Shown one piece after another: positions 50,791-58,468 of a stretch of 64,000 nt of DNA. This stretch comes from Flavipsychrobacter sp. (GTDB lineage: Bacteria; Bacteroidota; Bacteroidia; Chitinophagales; Chitinophagaceae). The position numbers and the translations under genes are program-made. The notes beneath the pieces were generated by a model. It was given only the letters and a program-made list of their open reading frames with translations, ran no database searches and was not told the origin of the DNA. The stretch lies in contig JAEUVF010000016.1 of NCBI GenBank assembly GCA_016787265.1, positions 62,001 to 126,000 of the forward strand. The letters run 5' to 3'. Numbering within the stretch: the stretch's first letter is position 1; every line of letters starts with the position of its first letter.

Positions 50791-52314
50791 TTAAAGATCA
50801 AATTTAATACCTTGAGCCAGAGGCAGTTTGGTGGTATAATTGATAGTGTTGGTCTGCCTGCGCATATAGGCTTTCCAGGCATCGGAACCACTTTCGCGCC
50901 CTCCTCCGGTTTCTTTTTCTCCTCCAAATGCGCCGCCGATTTCAGCTCCGCTGGTACCAATATTAACGTTGGCGATGCCACAATCACTTCCTGCTGCACT
51001 CAGGAATTGTTCCGCTTCCCGAAGGTTAAGGGTCATGATTGCTGAGGACAACCCTTGCGGAACACCATTTTGAAGGGCGATTGCCTCATCAATGGTTTTG
51101 TATTTCAGCAGGTATAAAATGGGGGCAAAGGTTTCGTGCTGTACAATCTGGTAATGATTTTCAGCCTCGGCAATACAGGGCTTAACATAACAACCACTTT
51201 CATAACCTTCTCCTTCCAGCACACCTCCTTCTACTACAAAGTTTCCACCTTCTTTTTTACAGGCCTCAATGGAATTGAGGTATTGTTGTACAGCATCTTT
51301 ATCAATCAGCGGCCCTACATGATTTTGCTGGTCGAGCGGGTTACCAATGCGTAGCTGCTTATATGCGTTTACCAGTTTGTTCTTGAAGGTTTCATACACC
51401 GATTCATGAATAATCAGTCTGCGGGTTGTAGTACAACGTTGTCCGGCTGTTCCTACAGCCCCGAACACCGCCCCAATCAGGGACATGTCCAGGTCTGCAT
51501 CCTGGGTTATTATAATCGCATTATTACCACCCAGTTCCAGGATGCTTTTACCCAACCTGGCGCCCACAGCTGCTCCAACGGCTTTACCCATGCGGGTGGA
51601 GCCGGTAGCTGAAATCAGTGGGATGCGGGTATCATGACTCAGCCATTCACCCAGTTCCCGACCACCGTTTACGATACAGCTGACACCTTCGGGAACATTA
51701 TTTTTTGTAAATACTTCTTTGATGATATTCTGGCAGGCGATGGAACAAAGCGGTGTTTTTTCAGATGCTTTCCAAATGCAGACATCACCGCAAATCCATG
51801 CCAGTGCTGCGTTCCAGCTCCAAACTGCAACCGGGAAATTAAAGGCGGAAATAATTCCGACGATGCCCAGGGGATGCCATTGTTCATACATGCGATGCCC
51901 TGGTCGTTCACTGTGCATAGTCAAACCATAAAGCTGTCGCGATAAGCCTACTGCAAAATCACAGATATCAATCATTTCCTGTACTTCACCATATCCTTCC
52001 TGCAGGCTTTTGCCCATTTCATAAGACACCAGTTTGCCCAGGTTTTCTTTTTGCGAACGAAGGGCTTCTCCTACCTGCCGAACGACTTCCCCTCTTCGCG
52101 GAGCAGGCCACTGTCTCCATTCCTGAAAAGCGGCACCTGCCTGCTTCAGAATGGCTTCATAGGCGGTTTTGTCGGTAGTCTGAACAGACCCGATTAATTT
52201 GCCATCAACGGGAGAAAAGGAAGAAATGGAGGGTCCGGTTGATTCAATCCGGTTAGATCCGGTAGAGCTGCCAGTGTTATGAGCATCTACCCCAAGTGCG
52301 CGTAAAAATTCCAT
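50791..52314 (-). CDS. ALDH7-type aldehyde dehydrogenase
   Basis: 507 residues with the full ALDH fold. Amino NAD-binding elements include GIISAFNFPVAVWSWNAALA near 150. The catalytic glutamate is in ILELGGNNAI near 265, and the ELGGNNA form is typical of ALDH7 (antiquitin/piperideine-6-carboxylate dehydrogenase). The catalytic cysteine is in GTAGQRCTTTRRL near 300. In that family the enzyme oxidises alpha-aminoadipate semialdehyde in lysine breakdown, or betaine aldehyde. No lysine-degradation genes lie beside it, so the substrate is inferred from family only. It is cytoplasmic and a stand-alone gene. Confidence 0.93.
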   Translation of the reverse strand: MEFLRALGVDAHNTGSSTGSNRIESTGPSISSFSPVDGKLIGSVQTTDKTAYEAILKQAGAAFQEWRQWPAPRRGEVVRQVGEALRSQKENLGKLVSYEMGKSLQEGYGEVQEMIDICDFAVGLSRQLYGLTMHSERPGHRMYEQWHPLGIVGIISAFNFPVAVWSWNAALAWICGDVCIWKASEKTPLCSIACQNIIKEVFTKNNVPEGVSCIVNGGRELGEWLSHDTRIPLISATGSTRMGKAVGAAVGARLGKSILELGGNNAIIITQDADLDMSLIGAVFGAVGTAGQRCTTTRRLIIHESVYETFKNKLVNAYKQLRIGNPLDQQNHVGPLIDKDAVQQYLNSIEACKKEGGNFVVEGGVLEGEGYESGCYVKPCIAEAENHYQIVQHETFAPILYLLKYKTIDEAIALQNGVPQGLSSAIMTLNLREAEQFLSAAGSDCGIANVNIGTSGAEIGGAFGGEKETGGGRESGSDAWKAYMRRQTNTINYTTKLPLAQGIKFDL

Positions 52315-52369
52315 TGCAAGCTGTTTTAGCCGCCAAAGGTACAGTTTTCCCGATCAGTAAAAGGGGACC

Positions 52370-53185
52370 TCAGTATTGTTCCTGCTCATTGGGGAAATCG
52401 CCGCTGCGTACATCCTTAACATAACTGTCAACTGCTCCCAGTATCTGTTCGTGCAGGTTCAGGTATTTTCTCAGAAAACGCGGGTTAAAGTCGTTGTTGA
52501 TACCCAACATATCATGCATTACCAGCACCTGGCCATCACATTGATTGCCAGCCCCGATTCCGATAGTAGGTATGGTAAGAGATTCAGACACTTCTTTCGC
52601 CAGCGTAGCCGGAATTTTTTCAAGCACAATGGCAAAACAGCCTGCTTCCTGCAGGAGTAAGGCATCCTTTTTTAGTTTTTCGGCTTCGGCTTCCTCTTTG
52701 GCTCTTACTGAATAGGTTCCGAATTTATAAATCGACTGAGGCGTTAACCCAAGATGCCCCATTACCGGAATGCCGGCATGCACTATCCGACGGATACTGT
52801 CTGCTACTTCTTCACCTCCTTCCAGTTTGATGGAATGGCCACCAGTTTCTTTCATTATACGAATAGCGCTGGCCAGCGCAATATCTGAATTAGATTGGTA
52901 AGAACCGAAAGGAAGATCCACAACCACCAGGGAACGGTTTACACCTCTAACCACACATTGTGCATGGTAAATCATTTGTTCGAGTGTAATAGGGACTGTA
53001 GTATCATGTCCTGCCATCACATTACTGGCAGAATCACCTACCAATAAAACATCTACACCTGCTTCATCGAAAATCCTTGCAAAGGAATAATCATAAGCCG
53101 TGAGCATGGCTATTTTTTCCCCGGCAGATTTCATTTTCAACAAGGTATTGGTAGTAACTTTTTTTACTTCTTTATGAACCGACAT
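52370..53185 (-). CDS. panB: 3-methyl-2-oxobutanoate hydroxymethyltransferase
   Basis: 271 residues, normal for PanB. The first step of pantothenate synthesis transfers a one-carbon unit from methylene-THF to 2-ketoisovalerate. Visible features: MLTAYDYSFARIFDEAGVDVLLVGDSASNV near 24-52 (metal and ketoacid site), GHDTTVPITLEQMIYH, the glycine-rich PFGSYQSN, HLGLTPQSIYKFG near 145, and IGIGAGNQCDGQVLVMHDMLG near 215-235. All conserved positions are present. It is a single gene; panC and panD are not in the window. The heptamer repeat array begins 36 bp upstream of its start. Confidence 0.97.
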   Translation of the reverse strand: MSVHKEVKKVTTNTLLKMKSAGEKIAMLTAYDYSFARIFDEAGVDVLLVGDSASNVMAGHDTTVPITLEQMIYHAQCVVRGVNRSLVVVDLPFGSYQSNSDIALASAIRIMKETGGHSIKLEGGEEVADSIRRIVHAGIPVMGHLGLTPQSIYKFGTYSVRAKEEAEAEKLKKDALLLQEAGCFAIVLEKIPATLAKEVSESLTIPTIGIGAGNQCDGQVLVMHDMLGINNDFNPRFLRKYLNLHEQILGAVDSYVKDVRSGDFPNEQEQY

Positions 53186-53220
53186 GATAAATTGTTATAA
53201 TGATTTTAACGTTGTCTAAC

Positions 53221-53255
53221 CTTTCACCTTTCACCTTTCACCTTTCACCTCTCAC
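53221..53255. repeat. Heptamer tandem array overlapping the end of ppx
   Basis: Four CTTTCAC units (53221-53248) plus one CTCTCAC. The ppx stop codon is at 53238-53240, so the array supplies the last codons (EVRGER then stop) and the 3' flank of that gene. The same unit forms the array at 48363-48390. Confidence 0.85.
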
Positions 53256-54125
53256 TTCTTCATAAAGAATATGCACCAACCCATCTGCCAAACCGATCTT
53301 GGGAACAAAAATTTCCTTCGCGTCGGCCCAACGCATTACATTGATATAAATACTAAGAGCTGGTACAATTACATCTGCCCGGTCTTCCCGCAGGTTGTAC
53401 AGGCGCATCCGCTGTGATACAGTGAAACTGCTGAGTTCACGGTAGTAATCTTTAAGTAGTTCAAGGGGGAGTGATTTGCCATCTTTCTTTTTAGACATGG
53501 AAAACACTTTGTTGATATTCCCTCCGGATCCAATACAGGTTACGGATTTCGCTCCCTTTGTAAATTGCCGGATACTTTCTTTCATATCATCCCAATGTGC
53601 TTCAGACACCTGGTCCTTCAGTATCCGTATTGTTCCGATATTGAAGGATTTTTTGTAAGCCAGTTTTCCTTCATTGAAATAGGTCAGTTCGGTACTGCCT
53701 CCGCCAACATCAATGTATAGATAAGATTGATCCTTATCCATATTCTCGGCAATATGGTTTTCATATATAAAAGAAGCTTCCTGATCACCGGAAATAATTT
53801 CAATCTGAATGCCGGTTTCTTTTTTAATATGATCGATGATAGCCGGACCATTAGCTGCATCACGCATCGCAGAAGTGGCGCAGGCTTTATAATGCTGAAC
53901 ACCATACACGTCTATCAGTGCCCTGTAGGCCCGAATGGTTTTAATGATATGTTCTTCCTTTTGCGGAGAAATGGCCTTGTTTTCAAAGACATCAAAACCA
54001 AGCCGGAGTGGAACTCTGACCAGGTTCAGCTTGTTAAAACGCTCATTACCCTGATCGTCTTTAATCACTTCTGTTATTAATAAACGTGCGGCATTACTTC
54101 CAATATCTATAGCGGCTAATTTCAA
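53238..54125 (-). CDS. Ppx/GppA-type phosphatase (exopolyphosphatase)
   Basis: 295 residues, the single-module short form without the carboxy HD-like domain of long Ppx proteins. ASKHA-fold phosphate-1 motif AAIDIGSNAARLLI at the start, phosphate-2 YIDVGGGSTELTYF near 140, and adenosine-like VTCIGSGGNINKVF near 203. Family enzymes release phosphate from polyphosphate or pppGpp. ppk1 lies 22 bp upstream in the same orientation, so the two should be co-transcribed and control polyphosphate level together. The last residues are encoded by a heptamer repeat array. Confidence 0.92.
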   Translation of the reverse strand: MKLAAIDIGSNAARLLITEVIKDDQGNERFNKLNLVRVPLRLGFDVFENKAISPQKEEHIIKTIRAYRALIDVYGVQHYKACATSAMRDAANGPAIIDHIKKETGIQIEIISGDQEASFIYENHIAENMDKDQSYLYIDVGGGSTELTYFNEGKLAYKKSFNIGTIRILKDQVSEAHWDDMKESIRQFTKGAKSVTCIGSGGNINKVFSMSKKKDGKSLPLELLKDYYRELSSFTVSQRMRLYNLREDRADVIVPALSIYINVMRWADAKEIFVPKIGLADGLVHILYEEVRGER

Positions 54126-54147
54126 GGCTGCTGGTTTTCAGAAATGG

Positions 54148-56286
54148 TTATGTTTCGATTGTTTCCCGGGCAGACAACTCTGGAAGGCTGTCTGCTGCCT
54201 GCTGGCGAGTTCGCTTGGATTGAAGGTAGTTGTATAGTTCCACCTGCGACCTGACTTTTTTCCCTTTATTTCTAACATATTGGTTCTGGAGATGATTGTC
54301 CAGAATTCTAGCTTTTACATTATCATCCAGCTGAATTTCCAACATATTCTTCAATACCTTTCGGATATCCGGATCAAAAATCGGACAAGTGATTTCTACC
54401 CTGTGATCCAGGTTGCGAACCATCCAGTCCGCCGAAGATATATAAACTTTTTCTTTGCCTCCGTTGTGAAACCAAAACACCCTTGCATGTTCCAGGTACT
54501 CATCCACAATGCTGATCGCCTGCACTGGTTTCCTGTATTTTTTGTTCTCTGAATACATGCAGAAAATACCTCGTACAATTAAGCGTACCGGCACACCCGA
54601 TCGCGCCGCTTCATACAATTTTTCAATCAGCAATTCGTCGGAAAGCGAATTCATTTTGAGCGTAATCCCGCTTGGCTTTTTTTTCTTCGCTGCCCTTATT
54701 TCATGATTGATAAGCTTCAGGAGTTCCCTTCTCAGGATACCCGGACAGGGGATCAGGGATTTGCATGTCTTGAGAATATCCGGAGAAGTACGGTGTTTTT
54801 CCAGGTATAAGAATACACGGTTAATGTCTGCCATTATTCCACGGTGAGCCGTCAGCAGGCAGTGGTCTCCATAAATGGTAGCCGTACTTTCATTCATATT
54901 ACCGGTACTTACAAATCCGTATTGGATGGTCCGGTTATTAATCCGTTTTCGTATGATGCAACATTTCGCATGTACCTTCATGTTAGGTATCCCTATCAGT
55001 ACACGAACACCTTCTTCTTCCAGCCTTTCCTTCCATTCAAGATTAGCTTCTTCTTCAAACCTGGCTCTTAGTTCCATCATTACCGTAACCTCTTTTCCGT
55101 TTCGGACGGCATTGATCAGGGCATTGATGATTTTGGAGTTGGAAGCAAGACGATAAGCGGTAATCCTGATAGACACAACATCTTTATCAATGGCGGCTTC
55201 TCTTAAGAGATCAATCACCGGATTAAAGGAATGATAGGGAAAATGCAGCATGATATCCTGTTCCAGAACGATATCCGTTACCCTTGATGTTCCTGCCAGC
55301 AGGGGGTGCTGAAAGGGTTTTTTCCGTTGTGATTTCTTGTTGAATACATTCGGAAAATCCATGAAGTGCCGGAAGTTGTGAATACGTCCGCCAGGTATCA
55401 GGTTGTCTTTACTGGTCAGGTTCATTTTGCGCATCAGAAATTCCAGTAAAGCGGCATCCATCTCTTTTTCATACACAAAGCGAACAGGCTTTCCTTTTCT
55501 TCGGTTTTTTACCCCTTTCTCAATTTTCTGAATCAGGGTAGTGGACACATCGTTATCGATATCGATTTCTGCATCCCGGGTCATTTTAAAAATCCAGGAT
55601 TCAAATTTTTCATAACCGAAATAGGAGAAAATGGAAGGCAGGTTAAATCGGATGATATCTTCCAGTAATATAATATGTTTTTCACCGTCTGGAGAAGGTA
55701 GCTGGATAAAACGCCCCACGGCTTTGGTAGGTATTTCAATCAACGCATATTTTCGGGCAAAGTCTGTTGATTTACGACTCATGAGAACGGCCAGGAAAAG
55801 GGATTTGTCGCGCAGATAAGGGAACTGGGGAACCTGGTCTACCATCAGCGGAATGGTATTCACCCTGACTTCTTCCTCAAAAAACTGTTTGACGAACTGC
55901 TTCTGTTCGCGATTGAGCTGTTTTTCCGTAATCAGGAATATTTTTTCCTTTCTTAGTTCGACCTGTATCAATTCCCATATACGGTTAAATTCATGTTGTT
56001 GCTGGAGTACCCGGATCATGATCTCTTCCAGAATTTTTTCCGGGGAGACTTCCAGGTGCATATTAAGTTTTACTTTCTTGGAATTTCCCAGTTCAATCAT
56101 TCTTTTAAGTGTGGCCACCCGAACCCGGAAAAATTCATCCATGTTATTGGAGAAAATGCCCAGAAATTTAATCCGTTCCCGTAATGGGTTAGCAGGATCT
56201 GCTGCTTCCTGCAAAACCCTGGCATTAAAGGCCAGCCAGCTTATATCCCGGGGTATTGTCTTTCTTTTTCCATCCATATCTGTCAT
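54148..56286 (-). CDS. ppk1: Polyphosphate kinase 1
   Basis: 712 residues from the ATG at 56286 (MTDMDGKRKTIPRDISWLAFNARVLQEA); the frame is open to 56334 but the extra residues lack family likeness. Order: N domain (DISWLAFNARVLQEA, FLGIFSNNMDEFFRVRVATL), head domain, and two phospholipase-D-like catalytic domains. The autophosphorylated histidine is in NMKVHAKCCII near 425. The second set includes FVSTGNMNESTATIYGDHCLL and SADWMVRNLDHRVEI. It makes polyphosphate from ATP, usually as a membrane-associated oligomer. Four 11-bp direct repeats lie 83-126 bp before the start codon and may regulate it. Confidence 0.97.
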   Translation of the reverse strand: MTDMDGKRKTIPRDISWLAFNARVLQEAADPANPLRERIKFLGIFSNNMDEFFRVRVATLKRMIELGNSKKVKLNMHLEVSPEKILEEIMIRVLQQQHEFNRIWELIQVELRKEKIFLITEKQLNREQKQFVKQFFEEEVRVNTIPLMVDQVPQFPYLRDKSLFLAVLMSRKSTDFARKYALIEIPTKAVGRFIQLPSPDGEKHIILLEDIIRFNLPSIFSYFGYEKFESWIFKMTRDAEIDIDNDVSTTLIQKIEKGVKNRRKGKPVRFVYEKEMDAALLEFLMRKMNLTSKDNLIPGGRIHNFRHFMDFPNVFNKKSQRKKPFQHPLLAGTSRVTDIVLEQDIMLHFPYHSFNPVIDLLREAAIDKDVVSIRITAYRLASNSKIINALINAVRNGKEVTVMMELRARFEEEANLEWKERLEEEGVRVLIGIPNMKVHAKCCIIRKRINNRTIQYGFVSTGNMNESTATIYGDHCLLTAHRGIMADINRVFLYLEKHRTSPDILKTCKSLIPCPGILRRELLKLINHEIRAAKKKKPSGITLKMNSLSDELLIEKLYEAARSGVPVRLIVRGIFCMYSENKKYRKPVQAISIVDEYLEHARVFWFHNGGKEKVYISSADWMVRNLDHRVEITCPIFDPDIRKVLKNMLEIQLDDNVKARILDNHLQNQYVRNKGKKVRSQVELYNYLQSKRTRQQAADSLPELSARETIET

Positions 56287-56331
56287 AATCAGCCATTTAT
56301 AATCCAAATTTCCGGATCTGGCAGACCTACT

Positions 56332-56339
56332 CAAATTAA
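56332..56339 (-). promoter_or_regulatory. Weak -7-like element before ppk1
   Basis: TTAATTTG on the minus strand resembles the -7 consensus TAnnTTTG with one mismatch. It is 46 bp before the start codon and 30 bp below the 11-bp repeats, with no -33 box. An activator-dependent promoter is plausible. Confidence 0.35.
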
Positions 56340-56368
56340 GGAATTGTTAGCGAACTGAGCATTGCCGA

Positions 56369-56412
56369 CAATGCAAGCCTCATGGAAACCTCATAGAAAC
56401 CTGATGGTAACC
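56369..56412. promoter_or_regulatory. Four 11-bp direct repeats, Pho-box-like, upstream of ppk1-ppx
   Basis: Consecutive 11-mers on the plus strand: CAATGCAAGCC, TCATGGAAACC, TCATAGAAACC, TGATGGTAACC. The period equals one helical turn, as in PhoB-type sites, where TCAT units also recur every 11 bp. The site lies 83-126 bp before ppk1 and 66-110 bp before the rpmB promoter. Confidence 0.6.
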
Positions 56413-56478
56413 TCTGCCAGCTAATTGAACTTATCTGGTTGGTCCGCGGGGTGATCTTTTTATTTTTTAGATTATAGT

Positions 56479-56509
56479 TTTGATTTATTGAGATTAACTC
56501 CTACCTTTG
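56479..56509 (+). promoter_or_regulatory. Bacteroidota promoter of rpmB operon
   Basis: TTTG at 56479-56482, exactly 19 bases, then TACCTTTG at 56502-56509. Both boxes fit the Bacteroidota housekeeping consensus perfectly. Start would be near 56516, leaving a leader of about 15 nt to the rpmB ATG. Confidence 0.85.
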
Positions 56510-56530
56510 CCGTCCTAAATTTTGACAGTC

Positions 56531-56767
56531 ATGGCTAGAGTATGTCAGGTTACGGGTAAGACTCCGATCACCGGTCATCGGGTTTCTCACTCAAATATTA
56601 AGACAAAACGCAGATTTTTACCAAATTTGCTGACAAAGCGGTTTTATATCGCTGAAGAAGACAAGTGGATTACATTGAAACTGTCTGCTGAAGGACTGCG
56701 GACCATCAATAAAAATGGTCTGTATGCAGTAGTAAAGGAATTGAGAGCAAAAGGAGTTAAAATCTAA
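56531..56767 (+). CDS. rpmB: 50S ribosomal protein L28
   Basis: 78 residues from the ATG at 56531 (MARVCQVTGKTPITGHRVSHSN); the open frame begins three codons earlier with a non-ATG codon and is not used. L28 is a basic protein of the large subunit. Family marks are the start VCQVTGK, HSNIKTKRRFLPNL, and YIAEEDKWITLKLSAEGLRTINKNGL. The gene is preceded by a strong promoter and followed 47 bp later by rpmG, then DUF4295; all three end at one terminator. Gene order matches other Bacteroidota. Confidence 0.98.
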   Translation: MARVCQVTGKTPITGHRVSHSNIKTKRRFLPNLLTKRFYIAEEDKWITLKLSAEGLRTINKNGLYAVVKELRAKGVKI

Positions 56768-56814
56768 ATGAATTAGTTGCCGCTTCGGTGGCGATCCTTA
56801 TAAAACGCATTACA

Positions 56815-56997
56815 ATGGCAAAGAAAGGTAACCGAGTTCAGGTGATTATGGAATGTACCGAGCATAAGACCAGTGGTCAGCCTGGTACCAGCCGGTATAT
56901 TACTACCAAGAACAAGAAGAATACTCCGGAGCGTCTGGAGTTGAAAAAGTACAATCCTATTCTGAAGAAAGTGACTGTACACAAAGAAATTAAATAA
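56815..56997 (+). CDS. rpmG: 50S ribosomal protein L33
   Basis: 60 residues from the ATG at 56815 (MAKKGNRVQVIMECTEHK). It belongs to the zinc-free form: the CxxC pairs of other L33 proteins are not present, as only one cysteine (MECT) remains. The family pattern is GTSRYITTKNKKNTPERLELKKYNPILKKVTVHKEIK. L33 sits near the E site of the large subunit. Zinc-independent L33 is often the standard form in organisms with a single copy; I cannot see whether another copy exists. Second gene of the rpmB operon. Confidence 0.97.
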   Translation: MAKKGNRVQVIMECTEHKTSGQPGTSRYITTKNKKNTPERLELKKYNPILKKVTVHKEIK

Positions 56998-57039
56998 GAC
57001 GCGTAAACCTGATTTACAAATTTTCTAATTTATTATACC

Positions 57040-57213
57040 ATGGCAAAAGCAGCAAAAACCGCGATCAAGACCAAAGACCAGAAGGCAGCAGCTGAAGCTA
57101 AGAACTGGACCAAAGTGATCAAGGCTGTTCGCAGTCCGAAGACCGGTGCCTACACGTTCAAAGAGGCGATCGTTCACAAGGACAAAATCAAAGAATTCCT
57201 GGGCGAAAAATAA
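57040..57213 (+). CDS. DUF4295 small basic protein
   Basis: 57 residues (MAKAAKTAIKTKDQKAAAEA... ending KIKEFLGEK), with 15 lysines. It fits the short DUF4295 family that follows L33 in Bacteroidota. The role is unknown; its constant place beside rpmB and rpmG and its basic charge suggest that it binds the ribosome or rRNA. The start codon is 42 bp after rpmG. A clear terminator comes 25 bp after the stop. It is too short for many gene-finding thresholds. Confidence 0.92.
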   Translation: MAKAAKTAIKTKDQKAAAEAKNWTKVIKAVRSPKTGAYTFKEAIVHKDKIKEFLGEK

Positions 57214-57237
57214 TTCCGGGTACTTTTTTACCTGATG

Positions 57238-57266
57238 AGCTGTTCTGATATCCGGAACAGCTTTTT
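57238..57266 (+). terminator. Terminator of the rpmB operon
   Basis: AGCTGTTC and GAACAGCT form an 8-bp stem with a 9-nt loop, followed by TTTTT on the plus strand. It separates the ribosomal-protein transcript from ftsY. Confidence 0.85.
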
Positions 57267-57321
57267 CTGTTTTATCCAATCGTTGTTCGGAAGGTAATCC
57301 TGAAAAACCGGCTGGGAATCT

Positions 57322-57329
57322 TACCTTTG
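57322..57329 (+). promoter_or_regulatory. -7 element of ftsY promoter
   Basis: TACCTTTG is a perfect -7 box. The -33 region at the right distance reads CCTG, a poor match. The leader to the ftsY ATG at 57389 would be about 53 nt. Confidence 0.5.
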
Positions 57330-57388
57330 GCATCCCTTTTTGGGAAGCTTAAGCCAATCATTTCAACTACCATTTTACAATTTTGCAT

Positions 57389-58351
57389 ATGGGTTTTTTT
57401 GACAAACTATTTGGGAAGAAAGAAAAGGAATCGCTGGACCAGGGGCTGCAAAAAACCAAAGAGAGCTTTTTCAGTAAGATTACCAAGGCGGTTGCCGGAA
57501 AAAGTTCTGTAGATGATGAAGTACTGGACAGCCTGGAAGAAGCACTGGTTACTGCCGATGTAGGCATCGAAACAACGGTTCAGATTATCGAGCGAATTGA
57601 AAAACGGGTTTCGCGCGATAAATACCTCAATACGTCTGAACTCAATACTATTTTACAGGATGAAATCCGGGCGGTTCTGGTGGATGCACCGGAAAGTAAT
57701 ACCTATTCCTTTCAGTCTGACCTGCCCACCAAACCCTATGTTATATTAGTAGTAGGGGTGAACGGTGTAGGAAAAACCACCACCATAGGTAAGCTGGCCT
57801 ATAACTTCAAGAAAGCCGGAAAATCAGTATTGCTGGGTGCTGCAGATACTTTTCGCGCAGCCGCCGTTGACCAGTTAACGATCTGGAGCGATCGGGTAGG
57901 TGTGCCCATTGTAAAACAGGATATGGGTTCTGACCCTGCTGCTGTAGCTTTCGATACCGTGCAAAGTGGGGTTGCCCGCGGTTCAGATGTAATCATCATA
58001 GACACGGCGGGTCGCCTTCATAACAAAGCTCACCTGATGGATGAGTTGGGTAAAATCAAAAGAGTGATTCAGAAAGTAATCCCGAATGCTCCTCATGAAG
58101 TATTGCTTGTTTTGGATGGTTCAACCGGCCAAAACGCCCTCGAACAGGCTAAACATTTTACCGCTACTACAGAAGTTAGTGCACTTGCCATTACCAAACT
58201 GGATGGAACAGCAAAAGGAGGGGTAGTGCTGGCAATTGCCAACCAATTCAAAATACCCGTAAAGTTTATTGGTGTGGGAGAAAAAATGGAAGACCTCCTC
58301 GTTTTCGATAAACACGAATTTGTGGATAGCCTCTTCAGCCTTCAGTCCTGA
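57389..58351 (+). CDS. ftsY: Signal recognition particle receptor FtsY
   Basis: 320 residues from the ATG at 57389 (MGFFDKLFGKKEKESLD); this protein lacks the long acidic A domain of E. coli FtsY, which is normal in Bacteroidota. The N domain is helical (about 20-95). The G domain has P-loop VGVNGVGKTTTIGKLA near 118, the DTFRAAAVDQL motif, DTAGRLHNK near 207, TKLDGTAKGG near 262 and a final GVGEKMEDLLVFD. It binds the SRP-ribosome complex at the inner membrane and hydrolyses GTP. rimO follows 117 bp downstream. Confidence 0.97.
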   Translation: MGFFDKLFGKKEKESLDQGLQKTKESFFSKITKAVAGKSSVDDEVLDSLEEALVTADVGIETTVQIIERIEKRVSRDKYLNTSELNTILQDEIRAVLVDAPESNTYSFQSDLPTKPYVILVVGVNGVGKTTTIGKLAYNFKKAGKSVLLGAADTFRAAAVDQLTIWSDRVGVPIVKQDMGSDPAAVAFDTVQSGVARGSDVIIIDTAGRLHNKAHLMDELGKIKRVIQKVIPNAPHEVLLVLDGSTGQNALEQAKHFTATTEVSALAITKLDGTAKGGVVLAIANQFKIPVKFIGVGEKMEDLLVFDKHEFVDSLFSLQS

Positions 58352-58418
58352 ACCCTGCCGGTTTTGCCGCAGAATCAAAAAATTATTCCAAACTGTTTTA
58401 CAGCCTGGTAACCGCCCC

Positions 58419-58449
58419 TTTCCTCAGCAAAGGGAAAAGCGTACCTTCG
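58419..58449 (+). promoter_or_regulatory. Probable rimO promoter
   Basis: TTTC at 58419-58422, 19 bases, then TACCTTCG at 58442-58449; each box has one mismatch to TTTG/TAnnTTTG. Spacing is exact. The leader to the rimO ATG would be about 13 nt. Confidence 0.55.
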
Positions 58450-58468
58450 CGCCTTATTAAAATAGTAC

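Noticed and set aside
48339..53255. CRISPR array
   Set aside because: The repeats are 7 bp with no spacers and there are no cas genes, so these are simple tandem arrays.
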